A stretch of 64,000 nt of DNA, taken from positions 1 to 64,000 of the forward strand of contig CAZBRS010000016.1 in NCBI GenBank assembly GCA_964494475.1, written 5' to 3'. The DNA is from CAZBRS01 sp964494475 (GTDB lineage Bacteria > Myxococcota_A > UBA9042 > CAZBRS01). The position numbers and the translations under genes are program-made. The notes beneath the pieces are model-generated. The model was not told the origin of the DNA, ran no database searches, and worked only from the letters and a program-made list of their open reading frames with translations. Shown one piece after another: positions 1 through 8,654 of the stretch; within the stretch, counting starts at the first letter, position 1; every line of letters begins with the position of its first letter.

Positions 1-631
1 CGGTGCTCACGCTGAACTCGCACTCGCCGTCGGCGTGCTTCCAGACCGACGAGCAGGCGTCGGCGAACTCCTCGCCGAAGCCCTCGGCCCGACAGGGGAG
101 CTCGGCGGCCGTCACGCAGTAGCGCTGCTCGTGCTGGATGAACTTGAGCGCGCACACGTCGGCGCACTCGTTGTCGACCGCGCAGGGCGAACGGCACTCC
201 CCGTGATAGCAGATACCGGCGAGCGGGTAGCCCGGGGCGGCGGCCTCGGACGTGGCCGTGGGCTCGTAGGTCCAGCACTCGCTGAAATCCTGCAGCTCGC
301 CGAGCATGCACAGCAGCGTGTCAGGGTCGCACTTGCCGTGCAGGCACTCGCGCGCGTGCACCTCGGCGCAGTCGTCGTGGGTGGCGCACTGGATGGTGGC
401 CGCCGCGACGCACACCGCGTGCTCGCCGTCGTCGCGCGTCTTCATCACGCAGATCGCGCCGTCGGCGCAGGGGTCGGCCGAGTCGGGGCAGGCGGTGAAG
501 CAGGCGCTCTCGAAGCAGAGGCCCCCGGCGCAGTCGGTGTCGTCGGCGCAGGTGGTGGTGGTGACCTTCTTGCCGTCGTCGCCACAGGCGGCGGCGACCA
601 GCAACAACACGAAACCGAGGGTGAGGCGCAT
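1..631 (-). CDS. Cys-rich lipoprotein, 3' end outside window
   Basis: The frame is open from an ATG at 631 down to the window edge (about 210 codons), so the C-terminus is missing. The N-terminus is a lipoprotein signal: a hydrophobic run to about residue 15, then the lipobox AAAC with Cys16, followed by GDDGKK. The mature part is full of spaced Cys pairs (motifs such as CADDTDCAGGLC). It is a clear paralogue of the lipoprotein at 35409-36302, which starts CGGDDGKK and shares the next Cys-rich block. Regularly spaced Cys suggests a disulfide-stabilised, surface or periplasmic EGF-like module. No catalytic motif is visible and the function is unknown. A good promoter lies 34 bases upstream. 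Confidence 0.8.
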   Translation of the reverse strand, partial: MRLTLGFVLLLVAAACGDDGKKVTTTTCADDTDCAGGLCFESACFTACPDSADPCADGAICVMKTRDDGEHAVCVAAATIQCATHDDCAEVHARECLHGKCDPDTLLCMLGELQDFSECWTYEPTATSEAAAPGYPLAGICYHGECRSPCAVDNECADVCALKFIQHEQRYCVTAAELPCRAEGFGEEFADACSSVWKHADGECEFSVST

Positions 632-664
632 GCGCGAGCCCCTTGCGAAGATGGTCGATACCTC

Positions 665-693
665 AGCGTAGCCGAAAGCGCACCGACGAGCAA
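665..693 (-). promoter_or_regulatory. Predicted sigma70-type promoter of the lipoprotein starting at 631
   Basis: Read on the minus strand there is TTGCTC, a 17-base spacer and TACGCT, the -10 being preceded by GGC. It matches the pattern seen before six other genes in this window (TTGnnn, 16-18 bases, TAnnnT). Confidence 0.5.
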
Positions 694-730
694 CGCGCGG
701 CGACCGGAGGTCCGACGACGGGCCGCTGCG

Positions 731-1744
731 TCAGGGTGGGGGCGGAGCCAGGGGCACGCCCGCGCGACAGTCCGTGACCGCGTGATCGCCGGGCGCGCCA
801 CACGGGCTGATCGCGGCCGGATCGGGGTGGGGCGTCCCGCGCTCGTCCTGCCGAACCACGTGGGTGCTCCAGGCGCGGATCCCGTCCTTCGCGAGCGTGA
901 GCCGCAGCGCCCAGCCCGTGCGCCCGGCCTCGGTGTCGAAGCCGTCGAACACGAAGTTGCCGAGGCTGTAGAGGATCAGGCGCCCGCGGTAGAGCTCGGG
1001 GTCCTGAACGACGTGAGGGTGCCCTCCGATCACGGCGGCCGCGCCGCCGTCGATCAGTCGGCGGGCCAACGCGCGCTGGCGCTCCGAGGGGCGGGGCTCG
1101 CCCTCCCACCCCCAGTGCAGGAAGGGCACGACCAGGTCGGCGCCGGCGACCCGCGCGACCTCCAGGTCTCTGAGCAGCTGCTGCTCGTCGCACCAGGCCA
1201 CGCCCGGCGAGGTCGCCGTGGCCTCGAAGGCGCGAGGCTTGAACTCGTTGCAGGCGATCAGCGCGAAGACCACGCCGTTCCGCTCGAACATCACGGGCAT
1301 GTGGGCCTCGACCAGGTCGCGCCCGGCGCCCACGCGGGGCACGCCGGCCTTGTCGAGCCGCAGGAGCGTCTCGACCAACGCGTCGTCACCAAAATCGCCC
1401 GAGTGGTTGTTGGCCAGCGCCACCGCGCCGAAGTGGCGCTTCACCACGTCGAGCGCCCGCGGGTGGGCGCGGAAGGCCCACGGCTTCAGGACCTCGACCC
1501 CGGTCGTGGCCACCGGGCACTCGAGGTTGGCCACCACCAGGTCGGCGCCCTCGAAGAGCGACGCCACGTGGGCCAGCGGATCCTCGCCGGCGGCCAACGT
1601 CGCCCCGGGACCATCGTCGAGCATCACGTCGCCCACGAAGACCAGCGTCACGGCTCCTGCTTCGCCACCCTCGCTCACGGAGACAGCGGAGGGTTGGCTA
1701 CGCAGGATGGCCATGAGCGCGGTGAGTACGAGCGCCGCGCTCAT
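731..1744 (-). CDS. CapA-like metallophosphoesterase-fold protein (poly-gamma-glutamate synthesis family)
   Basis: This 337-residue protein has the hallmark motifs of the bacterial CapA/PGA_cap family: VGDVMLD (37-43), NLECP (73-77), NNHSGDFG (112-119), HWGWE (210-214), GHPHVVQ (241-247) and SLGNFVF (260-266). In the family these line a two-metal phosphoesterase-like site. Members act at the cell surface in capsular poly-glutamate production or are of unknown role. An N-terminal hydrophobic stretch (about 4-16) suggests a signal or anchor. I chose the ATG at 1744 because it overlaps the stop of the upstream gene (ATGA, 1741-1744), implying translational coupling. It is the last gene of a three-gene operon. 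The rest of a poly-glutamate synthase (CapB/CapC) is absent, so the true substrate is unknown. Confidence 0.85.
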   Translation of the reverse strand: MSAALVLTALMAILRSQPSAVSVSEGGEAGAVTLVFVGDVMLDDGPGATLAAGEDPLAHVASLFEGADLVVANLECPVATTGVEVLKPWAFRAHPRALDVVKRHFGAVALANNHSGDFGDDALVETLLRLDKAGVPRVGAGRDLVEAHMPVMFERNGVVFALIACNEFKPRAFEATATSPGVAWCDEQQLLRDLEVARVAGADLVVPFLHWGWEGEPRPSERQRALARRLIDGGAAAVIGGHPHVVQDPELYRGRLILYSLGNFVFDGFDTEAGRTGWALRLTLAKDGIRAWSTHVVRQDERGTPHPDPAAISPCGAPGDHAVTDCRAGVPLAPPPP

Positions 1745-2154
1745 TGGCCAACCCACGCGCACCAGAAGCGCAGCTCGCTGCCGAGATCCGGCTCGTAGAC
1801 CAGGTGCCGCCCCGTAAAGCCATAAGGCGCGTCGGAGGACACCGTGGGGTACGGCGGCACCAGCTTCACCTGCGCCAGGGGCACGTCGCCGCCCTCGGTG
1901 GTGTGGAACACGGTCAGATCCAGCGCCGCCTGGCCCGGGGGCTCGGCCACCCACACGGCCCGGAAGGCGAAGCGCGTCCCCACGGGCACGGCCTTGACGC
2001 GGTAGGGGTCGGTGGTCGGCCGCACGTCGACGACCACGGGCTCATCGGCGTAGGCGCAGGTGCAGCGGACCCACGGCGGCTCCGCCGCGGCGGCCGGTTC
2101 GGCGGGGGGCGCCCCCGCGATCAGCCCCACGAGCGCGAGCAGGGCGATCGGCAT
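1741..2154 (-). CDS. Small secreted protein of unknown function
   Basis: A 137-residue protein with a hydrophobic Ala/Leu-rich N-terminus (about 3-24) that looks like a Sec signal peptide, then a CTC motif at residues 31-33 and a third Cys near the C-terminus. The rest looks like a compact beta-rich domain. No family is recognised. The ATG at 2154 lies two bases after the stop of the large lipoprotein gene, and its own stop overlaps the start of the CapA-like gene, so all three are probably co-transcribed. It might be a partner of either neighbour, but that rests on position alone. Confidence 0.65.
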   Translation of the reverse strand: MPIALLALVGLIAGAPPAEPAAAAEPPWVRCTCAYADEPVVVDVRPTTDPYRVKAVPVGTRFAFRAVWVAEPPGQAALDLTVFHTTEGGDVPLAQVKLVPPYPTVSSDAPYGFTGRHLVYEPDLGSELRFWCAWVGQ

Positions 2155-2156
2155 CG

Positions 2157-4057
2157 TTACTCGGCCCACTTGGTCGGATCGGCCACCACGGCGCAGTCGA
2201 CGAAGGTCGCGCCGGCCGGGTTCTTGAAGGGCGAGTTGCAGTACTCGAAGAACAACCCGAAGGCCTCGGTCGGCACCGCCGCCTGGGACGTGCCGGGACG
2301 GTACGCGCCGCCGTACTCGCCGTCGGGCAACGCCCACAGATCCCAGTTCGGCCAGGCCGAAAGCTCGGTGGCGGCCTGCTTCCAGTACTGCTGCACGTGG
2401 CGCGCCTCGGCGGCCGTGAGCGGCAGGCCCAGCGAGGCGGACTGCACCAGCAGCACCGCCATGTCGCGCTGCCACGAGCCGTTCTTGGCGCCGGGGTTCT
2501 TGGTGTCCGGGTCCAGGTAGTCGTCCATGCGCTNNNNNNNNNNNNNNNNNNNNNNNNNNNNNNNNNNNNNNNNNNNNNNNNNNNNNNNNNNNNNNNNNNN
2601 NNNNNNNNNNNNNNNNNNNNNNNNNNNNNNNNNCCGTTCTTGGCGCCGGGGTTCTTGGTGTCCGGGTCCAGGTAGTCGTCCATGCGCTTGGTGTGGCCCA
2701 TCAGCAGCTCTTTCGCCAGGTTCACGCGGCCGTGCACCAGCGCGAGGCCGAGGGCGGCCATGTGGTAGTCCCAGACGATGGGGATGTTGTAGTAGTGCGC
2801 CTGGCTCGCGAACTTCTCGTACACCGTGTTCCAGCAGTCGCCGCAGGCGCCGTTGTCGTACGCGACGCCGCCCTTCTCCCACGTGCGGGGCTCCCCGTAC
2901 GCGATGAGGTCGGCCGACAGGCGCGCGGTGCACTCGTTCCTGGGGTCCATCTTCACGTACCAGGCGTACGAGCCGAGATCCTGCTCGGTCACGATGCGCG
3001 CCGTGCCGTCGGGGTCCTTGGTGCGGATCTCGTAGGTGTAGTCGACGATGTCCTTGTTGAAGCCCTTCATGAAGTCGAGGGTCTCGCCGCAGGCGTTGCG
3101 TACGTGGGCGTCGGGGGCGTCCGCGACGGCGTAGTAGAGGAAGGTGGTGGTGCGGGCGATGGCGCGCACGTCGTCCTTGGAGCGCATGTTGGTGACCCAC
3201 TCGTAGCCCCAGGTGGGGTTGTGCGGCCACTCGAAGGTGTGGGCGTTCCAGCCGTCCTCGATCTTGTACGAGTCCGAGAACTCGACGCGCTTCCGGCGCC
3301 CGTCGTCGTGCCAGGTCTCGGCGTCGAGGACGAACTCGTGGTCCATGGGGAAGATGGCGCGCGCCATCAGATAGGGCGCGGGATCGTTCTCGTCCCACAC
3401 GAAGCCGCGGATGACCGCGGACAACCCGTAGCAGTACTGCTCGGCCAGCTTGCCGAGCTCCCAGTCGTGGGTGAGCAGGTAGCCGTTCAGTACCGTGGAC
3501 AGGTACATGGACCCGTCGATCCACATGTTGTGCTCGCCGCCGTGGTGCTTGAACGTGACCAGGTCGCCGGCCTTGGTGGCGCTGACGTCGTTGTGCCAGG
3601 CCAGATAGGGCAGCTTGCCGGTCGAGGCGTCGACGCCCAGGCTGATGCGGAGCAGCCAGCGCGCGTAGCCCACCGACTTGTAGGTGCCCATGACCTCGTG
3701 CGTGAACGCCGTGGTCTCGGCGGCCGGGATGGGCTCGCCCGCCGCGGGGCGCGTGTACTCGAAGGGCAATTCGCGCGCGGGGAAGGGGAGATCGGGCAGC
3801 ACGTCGGGCGTGACCTCGACCACGTCGGGCTCGGGCTCCGCGACGTCGAGGACGGGCTCGGCGTTGCCCGGATCGGTAGGCACGTCGACGGGAGGTACGT
3901 CCGTCGGGGGTACGTCGGCCGGAGGTACGTCGGCTGCGCTCTCGTCGGCCACGTCGACGCCAGGGCCCGGGTCGGCGCCCACGTCGTCGCTGCCACCGTT
4001 CGAACCACAGGCCAGGGTCAGGGCCAGCACCGCACCGAGCATCACCAGTCGCAGCAT
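2157..4057 (-). CDS. Large secreted lipoprotein of unknown function, interrupted by an assembly gap
   Basis: The ATG at 4057 follows an ideal Shine-Dalgarno (GGGGAGGATCTC). The N-terminus has the lipobox LTLAC with Cys17, then an Asp/Val/Pro-rich linker (about 20-95) with DVPPx repeats, then a large Trp/Tyr/His-rich domain with conserved-looking stretches such as HGGEHNMWIDG and NACGETLDFMKG. The reading frame shifts across the 100-N gap at 2534-2633. If the two identical 55-base flanks are merged (155 bases removed), the upstream and downstream frames join exactly into one protein of about 581 residues ending at 2157. The gene is therefore probably intact and the break is artificial. I recognise no family. 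The aromatic, helical look recalls alpha/alpha-barrel carbohydrate-active enzymes, which is only a guess. First gene of an operon. Confidence 0.8.
2479..2688. repeat. 100-N scaffold gap flanked by identical 55-base direct repeats (assembly artefact)
   Basis: N fills 2534-2633. Bases 2479-2533 and 2634-2688 are identical (55 bases each). The repeated segment encodes the same peptide (MDDYLDPDTKNPGAKN) on both sides of the gap, and merging the copies restores one reading frame. This is what a de Bruijn-graph assembler leaves when two contigs overlap by k = 55 and a scaffolder pads the join with N. Confidence 0.93.
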
Positions 4058-4163
4058 GAGATCCTCCCCGCAGATGAGACCGCGTCTGGGGAGAGCATAG
4101 CGATCCGGGCACGGGCGGGAATCGAAATCGGGCGAGCCCGCCTCAACATCGCCGGATATTTCC

Positions 4164-4192
4164 TTGACAGAAGGACAATTCAGACAGAATAC
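4164..4192 (+). promoter_or_regulatory. Possible promoter or leader of the DUF4143 ATPase gene
   Basis: A perfect TTGACA lies at 4164-4169 with a weak -10-like AGAATA or GAATAC 16-17 bases downstream. The stretch is visibly more A+T-rich than its surroundings. The first three bases also form an in-frame TTG, so this hexamer may be read either as a -35 element or as a start codon. Confidence 0.35.
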
Positions 4193-4199
4193 TTCCCTC

Positions 4200-5513
4200 G
4201 TGGAAGCCAAACTTGAACAAATCCTCCGCCGCAAGGTCAACGACGCGCTCGCCGAGCCCGTGCCACGGTTCACGCGCCGCGACGTCGCGTTGCCGGGCAT
4301 CGCGGGCAAGGCCATCGCCGTGATCGGCATGCGCCGCACGGGCAAGAGCACGTTCCTCTGGCAACAGCTCGCCGACCGCCTCGCGAGCGGCGCCGACCGC
4401 GACTCGCTGCTGTACCTCGGCTTCGACGATGATCGCCTGGTCGGGCTGACGGTCTCGGATCTCGACACGTTGCTCGAAGAGTACTTTCGCATCTATCCCG
4501 CAGGCCGGCAGGGCCGGCGCGTCACCCTCCTGCTCGACGAGATCCAGGTCGTCCCTGGCTGGGAGTCCTTCGTCCGCCGCGTCCTCGACACCGAAGCGGC
4601 CGACGTCTTCGTCTCGGGCTCCTCCGCCAAGCTCCTGAGCCGCGACCTCGCCACGAACATGCGCGGAAGAGCCATGGAGGCCCTCGTCCACCCCTTCAGC
4701 TTCCGCGAGTTCCTGCGTCATCGCGGTCGGGAGCCCGTCGAACCGGCCTCCCGCTGGGCGAAGCCGACGCGCTCCCGGATTGGCGCCGACCTCGACGACT
4801 ACCTCGTGGTCGGTGGCTTCCCCGAAGCTCAGGGGGCGTCCTCGCGAGATCGAGCGCGCCTTCTTCGGGGCTACGTGGATAGCGTGCTGCTCCGCGACGT
4901 CATCGAGCGCTACGCCGTATCCCATCCCGTCGCGCTCATGTGGCTGACCCGTCACCTGCTGGCGAACGCCGCCGGGACCTTCTCCATCCATCGGTTCACG
5001 AACGATCTGCGCTCGCAGGGCATCGGGGTCGGAAAGGACTCGCTCTACGCGTTCCTCGACCACCTGACCGACGCCTTCCTGCTGCGCGTCGTCCCCCTGG
5101 CGACGGCCTCCGAACGCCAGCGCATGGTCAACCCCCGCAAGGTCTATCCGGTCGATCCGGGGCTCATCCCGCTCTACGACCGCACCGGCCGCGGCAACGA
5201 GGGGCACGCCCTCGAGACGGCCGTCGCCATCGAGTTGGAGCGTCGCGGGGCCGAGTTGGCCTACGTGAAGACGCCAGGGGGCCTCGAGGTCGACTTCCTG
5301 GCGCGCTACCCCGAAGGCACCGAAGAGCTGATCCAGGTGTGCGCGCGGTTCGAAGGCCCCGAAACGCTGGAGCGCGAGCTGCGAGCCCTCGTCGAAGCCG
5401 CCGAGGCCCACCCGCGGGCCAGGCGCACCCTGGTGACGCTGACCCCCGACGCCGCGAAAGAGCTCCCCGAAGGCATCGAGGTCGTCGACGCGGCGGCGTG
5501 GATGCTCGGATAG
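4200..5513 (+). CDS. AAA-type ATPase with DUF4143 C-terminal domain
   Basis: This is a member of the large family of P-loop ATPases with a C-terminal DUF4143 domain (AAA_14 type). Walker A is GMRRTGKS (43-50), Walker B is LLLDEIQ (110-116), and a sensor-like SGSSAKLLSRDLA follows. The C-terminal half has the usual DUF4143 signature: VYPVDPGL, then ALETAVAIELERRG and EVDFLAR. About 437 residues, normal for the family. Such genes are scattered and often horizontally acquired; their biological role is poorly known. Start is uncertain: I prefer GTG at 4200 because the upstream in-frame TTG at 4164 coincides with a TTGACA promoter hexamer, but neither has a good ribosome-binding site. Transcribed alone, convergent with the transporter gene 33 bases away. 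Confidence 0.85.
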   Translation: MEAKLEQILRRKVNDALAEPVPRFTRRDVALPGIAGKAIAVIGMRRTGKSTFLWQQLADRLASGADRDSLLYLGFDDDRLVGLTVSDLDTLLEEYFRIYPAGRQGRRVTLLLDEIQVVPGWESFVRRVLDTEAADVFVSGSSAKLLSRDLATNMRGRAMEALVHPFSFREFLRHRGREPVEPASRWAKPTRSRIGADLDDYLVVGGFPEAQGASSRDRARLLRGYVDSVLLRDVIERYAVSHPVALMWLTRHLLANAAGTFSIHRFTNDLRSQGIGVGKDSLYAFLDHLTDAFLLRVVPLATASERQRMVNPRKVYPVDPGLIPLYDRTGRGNEGHALETAVAIELERRGAELAYVKTPGGLEVDFLARYPEGTEELIQVCARFEGPETLERELRALVEAAEAHPRARRTLVTLTPDAAKELPEGIEVVDAAAWMLG

Positions 5514-5546
5514 CCGATCTCGGCTACGACGCGAGGGCGGCTCCCG

Positions 5547-6953
5547 TCACTTCGTATGACAAGGCTGCTCGAGCCCGTAGCCCTTCTTCCTGTCGTCGGC
5601 CTTCAGGAGGAAGGCGAAGACCAGGGCCACCAGGCCGAAGCACACGAAGATGGCCATGGGGAGCGTGTAGTCGTAGGACACGAGCGTCACGTCCTGGGGC
5701 GTGCCGTCGATGACCTTCTGCACGACCTCCTTGCCCGTCACGCACCAGGTGTCGAGCACGTAGCCGATCAGGTAGGGGGCGGCCATCAGGGCCACCAGGT
5801 TCTGCAGGTAGAAGATGAGCGCGTAGGCCGTGCCCAACTGACGCTCCTGCACCAGCTTGGGCACCGAGGGCCACATGGCCGACGGCACCAGCGAGAACCC
5901 GATGCCGAGCAGGATCATGGCGAACACGGCCAGCAGCCAGTGATTGAAGAGGGGGATCGTGAAGAGGACGTGCACCAGGATGATGAGCGCGGAGCCGAGG
6001 ATCATGAGCGTGGCGCCCTTGCCGCGCTCGTCGTAGACGCGCCCGAAGAGGGGGGTGAGCAGCATGGTGCCGAAGGGCAGCATGGCGGGGATGAGCCCCG
6101 ACAGGCTCTCGGACACGCCGAACTTCTGCACCATGAGGTCGGGGGCGTACTTCAGGAAGGGAAAGACCGCCGAGTAGAAGAGCGCGCACAGGGCCGCGAT
6201 GTACCAGAAGCCGCGGTTCGAGAGGATGTCCTTGATGTCCGACAGGCGGAAGGCCTCGTCGGGGTTCGGCCCGCCCGCAGCCGGCTCGGAGGCGTCGAGG
6301 CGGCGGTCCATGGCGCAGTAGACCAGGAAGGTGACCAGGCCTAGGGCCAGCGCCGCCGCGCCGATCAGGATGGGGGTCGACACCTTGAAGGCCGCGGCGA
6401 TGGGGGCGCTGCCTCCGAGGGCGAGGCCCGTGCCGATGCGCGCGATGGCCACCTGCAGGCCCATGGCCAGCGCCAACTCGTAGCCCTTGAACCAGCGCAC
6501 GATGATCTTCGAGGCCGTGATGCCGATGAGCTCGAGGCCCATGCCGAAGGTGGCGTAGCCGAGCGAGGCCACCATCACCCGCGCGTTCGCGCCGAAGAGC
6601 GTTTCGCCCTCGAGCACGGGCGTGCTCAGGCTGCTCATGGCCCACCACTTGAGCCCGCAGCCCAGCAGCATGGCGAACGACGCGAGCACGCCGGCCACGC
6701 GGGCGCCCCAGCGGTCGAGGATGATGCCGCCGAGCACGAGCATGCCGAGGAAGACGTTGAACCAGCCGTAGGCGCTCGTGAAGAAGCCGTACTCGGAGCT
6801 GCTCCAGTGGAGCTGCTGCTCGATGAAGGGCTTCAACGGCGAGGCCACGTCGGCCACGTAGTAGCCGACCAGCATGGCGAACGACACCAGCAGCATGGCC
6901 GTCCAGCGTGCGCGCTTCGACTCGCGCAGGCTCGTCGTCACGAGATCGACCAT
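5547..6953 (-). CDS. Major facilitator superfamily transporter, MFSD1-like
   Basis: A 468-residue polytopic membrane protein with about 12 hydrophobic segments. The loop after TM2 has LDRWGARVAG, a variant of the MFS motif A. The segment IIVRWFKGYELALAMGLQVA and the later PSVPKLVQERQLGTAYALIF closely recall, from memory, the matching regions of animal MFSD1, a lysosomal dipeptide transporter, so a peptide-type substrate is an inference. ATG at 6953 follows AAGGAG at good spacing. A promoter TTGATC-17-TAGACT lies upstream (6997-7025). The gene stands alone, divergent from the GH28 gene, so the pair could share a regulated intergenic region, but no pathway link is evident. Confidence 0.85.
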   Translation of the reverse strand: MVDLVTTSLRESKRARWTAMLLVSFAMLVGYYVADVASPLKPFIEQQLHWSSSEYGFFTSAYGWFNVFLGMLVLGGIILDRWGARVAGVLASFAMLLGCGLKWWAMSSLSTPVLEGETLFGANARVMVASLGYATFGMGLELIGITASKIIVRWFKGYELALAMGLQVAIARIGTGLALGGSAPIAAAFKVSTPILIGAAALALGLVTFLVYCAMDRRLDASEPAAGGPNPDEAFRLSDIKDILSNRGFWYIAALCALFYSAVFPFLKYAPDLMVQKFGVSESLSGLIPAMLPFGTMLLTPLFGRVYDERGKGATLMILGSALIILVHVLFTIPLFNHWLLAVFAMILLGIGFSLVPSAMWPSVPKLVQERQLGTAYALIFYLQNLVALMAAPYLIGYVLDTWCVTGKEVVQKVIDGTPQDVTLVSYDYTLPMAIFVCFGLVALVFAFLLKADDRKKGYGLEQPCHTK

Positions 6954-6996
6954 GAGGGCTCCTTCGGTTGGGGGGTACGCACGGGCCGCGGCAGGG

Positions 6997-7025
6997 AGTC
7001 TACCCTGGGCCTGGGCCGCGATCAA
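6997..7025 (-). promoter_or_regulatory. Predicted promoter of the MFS transporter gene
   Basis: Read on the minus strand: TTGATC, 17 bases, TAGACT, about 44 bases before the ATG at 6953. The -10 is identical to that of the promoter at 36332-36359. Confidence 0.5.
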
Positions 7026-7175
7026 CTGCCCCTTGGGGTCGGCCGGGCGCACGAGCACGCGCCCCCGAACCGCCGCTGTCGGTCGCGCCGCGTGGCGGGG
7101 CCACGGCTTCGAGGATGGGGATGAAATCGCGCCCCGTCGAAGGTAGAATCTCATCGCCTCCGGGGGAGAACGCCG

Positions 7176-8654
7176 ATGCGCACCTGCTTGGCCCACCTGC
7201 TCGCCGCGGCCTTCGCGATCGGCTGCGCCTCGTCCTCGGGCGCCGACGCGTCGGGCCCGGATCGTCTCGACCTGGCGCCCGACGAGGCCGCCACGGAAGG
7301 CACGACCTCGCCCCGAGACGCCGACGACGCGGCCGACCTCCCGCCAGCCCTCACCTGCTCGGCCCGTGCCCACGGCGCCACGGGCGACGGCGTGACCCTC
7401 GACACGGTCGCCCTGCAGGCCGCCATCGACGCCTGCGCGGGGACCGGTGGCGTCGTGGTCCTCGACGCGGGCACCTACTTGTCGGGCTCGCTCGAGCTGA
7501 GGAGCCGTATGACGTTCCGCCTCGACGAAGGGGCCACGCTGCGGGGCTCGTCGAAGGAGGCCGACTACCCGCTCGGCCACCTGCTGTACAGCCAGGGCGC
7601 CGACGACCTGGTCCTCGAGGGCCCCGGCACCATCGACGGCAACGGGAAGCCCTGGTGGCTGGTGCACTCTCTGAACGAGGAGGCCTTCCGTCCGCACCCC
7701 ATGGTCCGCCTGATCGACGGCCGGAACATCGTGGTGCGCGACCTGACGCTGAAGGACTCGCCCGGCTGGCACCTGCACCTGCTGGCCCTCGACGACGTGG
7801 TGGTCGAGCGCGTGACCATCCGCGCGCCGGCGGCCCCCACCAGCCTCAGCCCCAACACCGACGGCATCGACGTCGACGCCTGCCGCCGGGTCGAGGTGGC
7901 GCACTGCGACGTCGAGACCGGCGACGACGCCATCGTGATCAAGAACGGCGACGCCACCTGGGCGCGCGAGTCGTACGACCTCGAGGTGCACGACTGCGTG
8001 GTGGCCGCCTGGGCCAACGGCTTCAAGATCGGCACGCGGCCGCGGGCGCCCGTGCACGGCGTGGTCTTTCGCGACAGCCTGGTGCAGGCAGCCGTGGGGT
8101 CCCCGGCGGGCACGCGCGTCATGGGCGGCGTGACCCTCATCGCCGACGACGGCGCCGACGTGTACGACGTGCGCGCCGAGCGGATCCACATGAAGGCCGT
8201 GCACGCGCCCTTCTTCCTGCGGGTGCAGGAGCGCGACCTGCTGGAGGAGGAGGGGCGCATCTCGCAGGCCGGGCGGCTGTACGACGTGACGCTCCAGGAC
8301 CTCACCGTCGACGACGCGACCCTCCCCGGCATGATCCTGGGCATCGCCGGCCACCCCGTCGAGGGCGTCACGGTCGAGAACGTGACCATCACGTCGTCCG
8401 TGGCCGGCTCCGCCGCCGACGCGCGCGTCACGCCCCCCGAGCGGAACCTCGAGTACCCCGACGCCATCTACTTCGGCACCCTGCCCGCCTTCGGCGTGTA
8501 CGCGCGCCACGTGGCGGGGCCGCTGGTGTTCGCGCCTTCGGTCACCCTCACCGCGGCGGCCGGCGAGGAGCGGCCCGCGGTGGTGCTCGCCGACGTGACC
8601 GCGGTCGACACCGCTGGGCTGGCGCCGGGTACCTCCGTCACGGTGCTGCCATGA
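7176..8654 (+). CDS. Glycoside hydrolase family 28 (polygalacturonase-like) lipoprotein
   Basis: A 492-residue exported protein. The N-terminus is a lipoprotein signal ending FAIGC (Cys17), followed by an acidic linker to about residue 58. The rest is a right-handed parallel beta-helix of GH28 type: an early ATGDGVTLDTVALQAAID block typical of the pectin-degrading group, then NTDGID (227-232) and GDDAIVIK (249-256), which carry the catalytic Asp residues. The third family motif, normally around a GHG His, is here NGFKIGT (281-287), as in divergent GH28 subgroups, so the substrate may not be plain polygalacturonate. ATG at 7176 follows GGGGGAGAA. A TAGAAT at 7144-7149 could be its -10. Its stop overlaps the next start (ATGA). 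Confidence 0.88.
   Translation: MRTCLAHLLAAAFAIGCASSSGADASGPDRLDLAPDEAATEGTTSPRDADDAADLPPALTCSARAHGATGDGVTLDTVALQAAIDACAGTGGVVVLDAGTYLSGSLELRSRMTFRLDEGATLRGSSKEADYPLGHLLYSQGADDLVLEGPGTIDGNGKPWWLVHSLNEEAFRPHPMVRLIDGRNIVVRDLTLKDSPGWHLHLLALDDVVVERVTIRAPAAPTSLSPNTDGIDVDACRRVEVAHCDVETGDDAIVIKNGDATWARESYDLEVHDCVVAAWANGFKIGTRPRAPVHGVVFRDSLVQAAVGSPAGTRVMGGVTLIADDGADVYDVRAERIHMKAVHAPFFLRVQERDLLEEEGRISQAGRLYDVTLQDLTVDDATLPGMILGIAGHPVEGVTVENVTITSSVAGSAADARVTPPERNLEYPDAIYFGTLPAFGVYARHVAGPLVFAPSVTLTAAAGEERPAVVLADVTAVDTAGLAPGTSVTVLP

Noticed and set aside
35..1798. Long plus-strand reading frame of 587 codons over the CapA-like and lipoprotein genes
   Set aside because: It is antisense to genes with clear motifs and its own product is low-complexity Arg/Ala/Gly-rich, the usual shadow of high-G+C coding DNA.
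2479..2688. 55-base direct repeats as attachment sites or ends of a mobile element
   Set aside because: They flank only N, have the same length at both gaps, and merging the first pair restores a reading frame, so they are assembly overlaps.
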